Source of the DNA: Alphaproteobacteria bacterium
GTDB lineage: Bacteria > Pseudomonadota > Alphaproteobacteria > Sphingomonadales > Sphingomonadaceae
DNA: 7,648 bases
Assembly (NCBI GenBank): GCA_018970965.1
Contig: JAGWVG010000078.1
Span: forward strand, 1-7,648
Reading direction: 5' to 3'
Position 1 is the first letter of the stretch. Every line of letters starts with the position of its first letter. The notes under the pieces were generated by a model. That model saw only the letters and a list, made by a program, of their open reading frames with translations. It did not search any database and was not told the origin of the DNA. Positions 4,956 through 7,648 of the stretch are shown piece after piece. The translations under genes and the position numbers were made by a program.

Positions 4956-6674
4956 ATGAGCTATAAAGCGCCCATTACCGAACAGCGATTTGTTCTGGAT
5001 CATGTGACGAAAATTGCAGAACTTGCAGCGCATCCCTCATTCGAAGCGGCATCCCCAGACATGATTGACGCCATTCTAGAAGGCGCAGCGGCGCTTGCTG
5101 AAGGCGAATGGGCACCCACCAACCGTATTGGCGATACCAACACGCCCAAATGGTCTGACGGAACAGTGACCATGCCCCCCGGCTTTAAAGCGGCGTATAA
5201 CGCCTATGTTGACGGCGGCTGGGGCACGATTGATTGCGAGCCAGAATTTGGGGGGCAGGGATTGCCTTTCGCGCTTGGCTTTGTGGTGCTGGAAGATTTG
5301 GGCAGCGCGAATATGGGCTTTGGCCTTTGCCCGATCCTGACATCTGGTGCGATTGAGGCCATTGCGGCACATGGCAGTCCCGAACAGCAGGCACTGTATC
5401 TGCCCAAGCTGATTAGTGGGGAATGGACAGGCACGATGAACCTGACCGAACCGCAAGCGGGCTCTGATGTCGGCGCTTTGCGCAGCACGGCCGAACCCGC
5501 GGCAGATGGCAGCTATCGGATCAAGGGAACCAAGATTTACATCACCTTTGGTGAGCATGATCTGGCAGAAAATATTGTCCACTTGGTGCTAGCACGCACG
5601 CCGGGCGCGCCTCCCGGCACCAAGGGAATTTCGCTTTTCCTTGTGCCCAAAATTAGGCCGGATGGCAGCCGCAATGATCTGCGCTGCGTGTCGATTGAGC
5701 ATAAGCTGGGCATTCACAGCTCACCCACCTGCGTTATGTCTTATGGCGACAATGATGATTGTCATGGTTGGCTGATTGGCCCCGAAATGGGCGGTATGCG
5801 CGCGATGTTCACGATGATGAACAATGCCCGCCTCAACATTGGCTTACAGGGTGTGCAAATTGCCGAGCGGGCAACACAGCAGGCGCTTGGCTATGCGCGC
5901 GACCGCATTCAATCCGCCCGGCCCAATTCTGGCGGCCAGCCCGTGCCGATTATCGAACATCCCGATGTTCGGCGGATGCTGTTGCGGATGAAGGCGCTGA
6001 CAGAAGGTGCGCGCGCCTTGCTCTATCTTGCGGGTGGCAATGTGGATCGCGCCCGTCTTGGGCTGGAGGGCGCGCGCGCACGGGTTGATCTGCTCACCCC
6101 GCTTGCCAAGGCTTATGGCACTGATATCGGGTGCGAAGTGGCCAGCATTGGCATTCAAATTCACGGCGGCATGGGTTTTGTTGAAGAAACTGGCGCCGCC
6201 CAACATTATCGTGATGCGCGTATCGCGCCGATCTATGAGGGCACCAACGGCATTCAGGCCGCCGATTTGGTCGGCCGCAAGCTCGCGGGCGATGGTGGTG
6301 CTGGCATGGCCGCGCTCATTGCCGATGTGCGTGCCGAAGCGCAGGATGCCCGCCTGATTGCGCTCACCGATCTGGTCGAAAAGCTAACAGCGCATCTGCT
6401 GAGTGTTGATGTCGATGATCGTCTGGCAGCCAGCTATCCCTATCTCACGATGGTATCGGTGATGACCTGTGGCTGGCTGATGGAGCGTCAGGGCCGCATT
6501 GCCCAAGCGATGCTGGATGCGGGAGAGGGCGACCCAGCCTTCCTTCGCGCCAAGACAGTTACCGCGCGTTATTATCTAACGCATTTGGTTGGCGAAGCCC
6601 TTGGCCTTGCTGGATCAGTCACCGCTGGTGCCGAAGGTCTATATGATCTGAGCGCGGAGGAATTGGCGGCCTAA
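4956..6674 (+). CDS. Acyl-CoA dehydrogenase with extended C-terminal domain, DmdC-like (572 aa)
   Basis: This FAD enzyme oxidises an acyl-CoA to the 2-enoyl-CoA and passes electrons to ETF. The N-terminal AcylCoA_DH_N-like segment is SYKAPITEQRFVLDHV (2-17). The substrate/FAD motif TEPQAGSDVG spans 164-173, followed by GTKIYIT (191-197). The MFTMMNNARL helix is at 284-293, IQIHGGMGFVEET at 400-412, and YEGTNGIQA at 427-435, with E428 the likely catalytic base. Residues ~455-570 form the extra C-terminal domain found in the ~590-residue group (3-methylmercaptopropionyl-CoA dehydrogenase DmdC and related FadE-like enzymes) but absent from the ~390-residue short-, medium- and isovaleryl-CoA dehydrogenases. 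The true substrate cannot be read from sequence; DmdC names are often over-applied, and a medium- or long-chain acyl-CoA is equally possible. GAGGA at 4945-4949 supports the start. The gene converges with the carboxylase, and the stop codons overlap. Confidence 0.9.
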   Translation: MSYKAPITEQRFVLDHVTKIAELAAHPSFEAASPDMIDAILEGAAALAEGEWAPTNRIGDTNTPKWSDGTVTMPPGFKAAYNAYVDGGWGTIDCEPEFGGQGLPFALGFVVLEDLGSANMGFGLCPILTSGAIEAIAAHGSPEQQALYLPKLISGEWTGTMNLTEPQAGSDVGALRSTAEPAADGSYRIKGTKIYITFGEHDLAENIVHLVLARTPGAPPGTKGISLFLVPKIRPDGSRNDLRCVSIEHKLGIHSSPTCVMSYGDNDDCHGWLIGPEMGGMRAMFTMMNNARLNIGLQGVQIAERATQQALGYARDRIQSARPNSGGQPVPIIEHPDVRRMLLRMKALTEGARALLYLAGGNVDRARLGLEGARARVDLLTPLAKAYGTDIGCEVASIGIQIHGGMGFVEETGAAQHYRDARIAPIYEGTNGIQAADLVGRKLAGDGGAGMAALIADVRAEAQDARLIALTDLVEKLTAHLLSVDVDDRLAASYPYLTMVSVMTCGWLMERQGRIAQAMLDAGEGDPAFLRAKTVTARYYLTHLVGEALGLAGSVTAGAEGLYDLSAEELAA

Positions 6675-6683
6675 TCGGCCGCC
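6665..6683. repeat. Perfect 7-bp inverted repeat spanning two convergent stop codons
   Basis: GGCGGCC (6665-6671) and GGCCGCC (6677-6683) flank TAATC. The plus-strand TAA (6672-6674) and the minus-strand TAG (6671-6673) overlap in or beside the loop, so either transcript can form this GC-only stem at its end. No T-run follows on either strand, so it is not a textbook terminator. It could act as a two-way transcript end or blocking stem, or be a by-product of alanine codons ending both proteins. Confidence 0.4.
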
Positions 6684-7648
6684 ACCACCTTCACCAACAG
6701 CGCGTCTACCTGCACTTGTGCGCCAGCGCTGACCAGCACATCGTCCACTGTGCCATCAAAGGGCGCAACCAAGCTGTGTTCCATTTTCATGGCTTCGAGC
6801 GTCAGCAGCTTTTGCCCGCGCGTCACACTGTCTCCCGCCGCAACAGCGACAGATAGGACGCGGCCTGGCATCGGCGCGAGGATAGCCCCATCGCCGGCCA
6901 TGCTGCCCGCTTTGCCTGCCGCACGCCACGGCTCTAGCCGCCACACTGCGCCATTTTCCGCCACCAACATTTGCGGCGCCGGCTTTTCTTCACCTGGGCC
7001 GTGCAGGTGCACTTCCACAGGCGCCCCATCCAAGAGGAAGGGTGCGGTGCGCTTTTCGGGCGCGTTGAGCCGGAATCCAGCAAAGAGCGAGCGGGGCACC
7101 ATTGCCATGGCTGCGCGCGTCAAAGCACCAGCAGAGGGCTGAGGGGGCGCTGTCAGACTTTCGACATGGCGTTCGATTAATCCTGTATCGGGCTGGCCAG
7201 CGACAAAATCTTCGTGTTCCAGCACGCGCGCCAGAAAGGCCGCATTGGTCTTTACCGGCCAAACAGCTGTTTCACGAACCATATCAAGCAGTTGTTCGCG
7301 CGCTTCTTCACGATGCTCGCCCCGCGCAATCAGCTTGGCGATCATCGGATCATAATAAGGGCTAATCTCGCCACCTTCGTCCACGCCCGTATCGACGCGC
7401 CCGCCATAGCCGGTTTGGAACAGATCAAGCCGTCCCGTGCTGGGGAGGAAGCCGCGCACCGGGTCTTCCGCGTAAAGCCGCGCTTCCATGGCCCAGCCTT
7501 GGGCGGTGATTTCATGCTGATGCAGCGGCAATGGCTCGCCAGCGGCCACCCTCAGCTGCCATTCAACCAGATCAACGCCTGTAATTTCCTCGGTAACAGG
7601 ATGTTCCACCTGCAGCCGGGTGTTCATTTCCATAAACCAGATGCGGTC
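6671..7648 (-). CDS. Biotin-dependent acyl-CoA carboxylase alpha subunit, C-terminal half (partial; probably methylcrotonyl-CoA type)
   Basis: The last 325 residues are present; the 5' part lies beyond the right edge, and the methionine at 7633 is internal. The alpha subunit carboxylates its own biotin using ATP and bicarbonate; a beta subunit then transfers CO2 to the acyl-CoA. The biotin carboxylase active-site segment FMEMNTRLQVEHPVTE is at fragment residues 5-20. ARLYAEDP, then RVDTGVDEGGEISPYYDPMIAKLI (84-107), end the carboxylase lobe. A linking region (about 165-245) follows, then a biotinyl domain (about 250-325) with EAMKMEH and biotin lysine K288 (codon 6785-6787). The single-chain carboxylase-plus-biotin layout fits methylcrotonyl- or propionyl-CoA carboxylase, not AccC. 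The AVWPVKTNAAFLARVLEH stretch recalls proteobacterial methylcrotonyl-type subunits, but this choice is from memory and uncertain. The N-terminal half and a beta-subunit gene should lie to the right. Confidence 0.88.
   Translation of the reverse strand, partial: DRIWFMEMNTRLQVEHPVTEEITGVDLVEWQLRVAAGEPLPLHQHEITAQGWAMEARLYAEDPVRGFLPSTGRLDLFQTGYGGRVDTGVDEGGEISPYYDPMIAKLIARGEHREEAREQLLDMVRETAVWPVKTNAAFLARVLEHEDFVAGQPDTGLIERHVESLTAPPQPSAGALTRAAMAMVPRSLFAGFRLNAPEKRTAPFLLDGAPVEVHLHGPGEEKPAPQMLVAENGAVWRLEPWRAAGKAGSMAGDGAILAPMPGRVLSVAVAAGDSVTRGQKLLTLEAMKMEHSLVAPFDGTVDDVLVSAGAQVQVDALLVKVVAAD

Noticed and set aside
4902..5033. A 44-residue N-terminal extension of the Sua5 frame
   Set aside because: It would run antisense through the ribosome site and first 26 codons of the divergent dehydrogenase and does not resemble a Sua5 start. 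ATG 4901 has a closer ribosome site.
5076..5582. A 168-codon open frame antisense to the acyl-CoA dehydrogenase
   Set aside because: The sense frame encodes a clear dehydrogenase across the whole stretch; the antisense product has no recognisable motif and no ribosome site stands out.

Overview
The window reads as ordinary chromosomal DNA from an alphaproteobacterium, most likely a member of the Sphingomonadales. This rests on the moderately high GC, the alphaproteobacterial style of the proteins (a long two-domain Sua5, a branched-chain aminotransferase of the ~360-residue class, a DmdC-like acyl-CoA dehydrogenase) and promoter-like boxes of the CTATAG type. The organism call is an inference from recalled protein style, not from a search. 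I see no transposase, integrase, CRISPR array, phage gene or direct-repeat boundary, and base use looks even across the window.

Layout. On the + strand are the last 54 codons of proC (1-167), then ilvE (263-1354), a tRNA-Gln(UUG) gene with its own likely promoter (1404-1478), msrA (1551-2087) and a small two-helix membrane protein (2161-2406). This block converges on a minus-strand rhlE-type DEAD-box RNA helicase (2431-3750). Upstream of the helicase is a 227-bp non-coding stretch (3751-3977) packed with inverted repeats. Next, also on the minus strand, is a Sua5/TsaC-type threonylcarbamoyl-AMP synthase (3978-4901). It is divergent from a long acyl-CoA dehydrogenase (4956-6674). The dehydrogenase ends tail-to-tail, with overlapping stop codons, against the C-terminal half of a biotin-dependent acyl-CoA carboxylase alpha subunit (6671-7648, running off the right edge).

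How the genes relate. Two themes recur. One is translation and RNA: tRNA-Gln, the t6A-forming enzyme Sua5, and an RNA helicase. The other is amino-acid and acyl-CoA metabolism: ProC, IlvE, an acyl-CoA dehydrogenase and a carboxylase of methylcrotonyl/propionyl-CoA type. IlvE, an acyl-CoA dehydrogenase and a carboxylase could all take part in branched-chain amino-acid turnover, but they are not one operon and the dehydrogenase is not of the isovaleryl-CoA type, so this link is weak. MsrA is a stand-alone oxidative repair enzyme.

The most unusual part is the gap upstream of the helicase. Its perfect or near-perfect inverted repeats form a chain of four potential stem-loops, one of which can be drawn as a compact three-way junction. 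It may be a structured leader RNA, a small RNA or a small palindromic element. I found no clear evidence of a new multi-gene system in this window.
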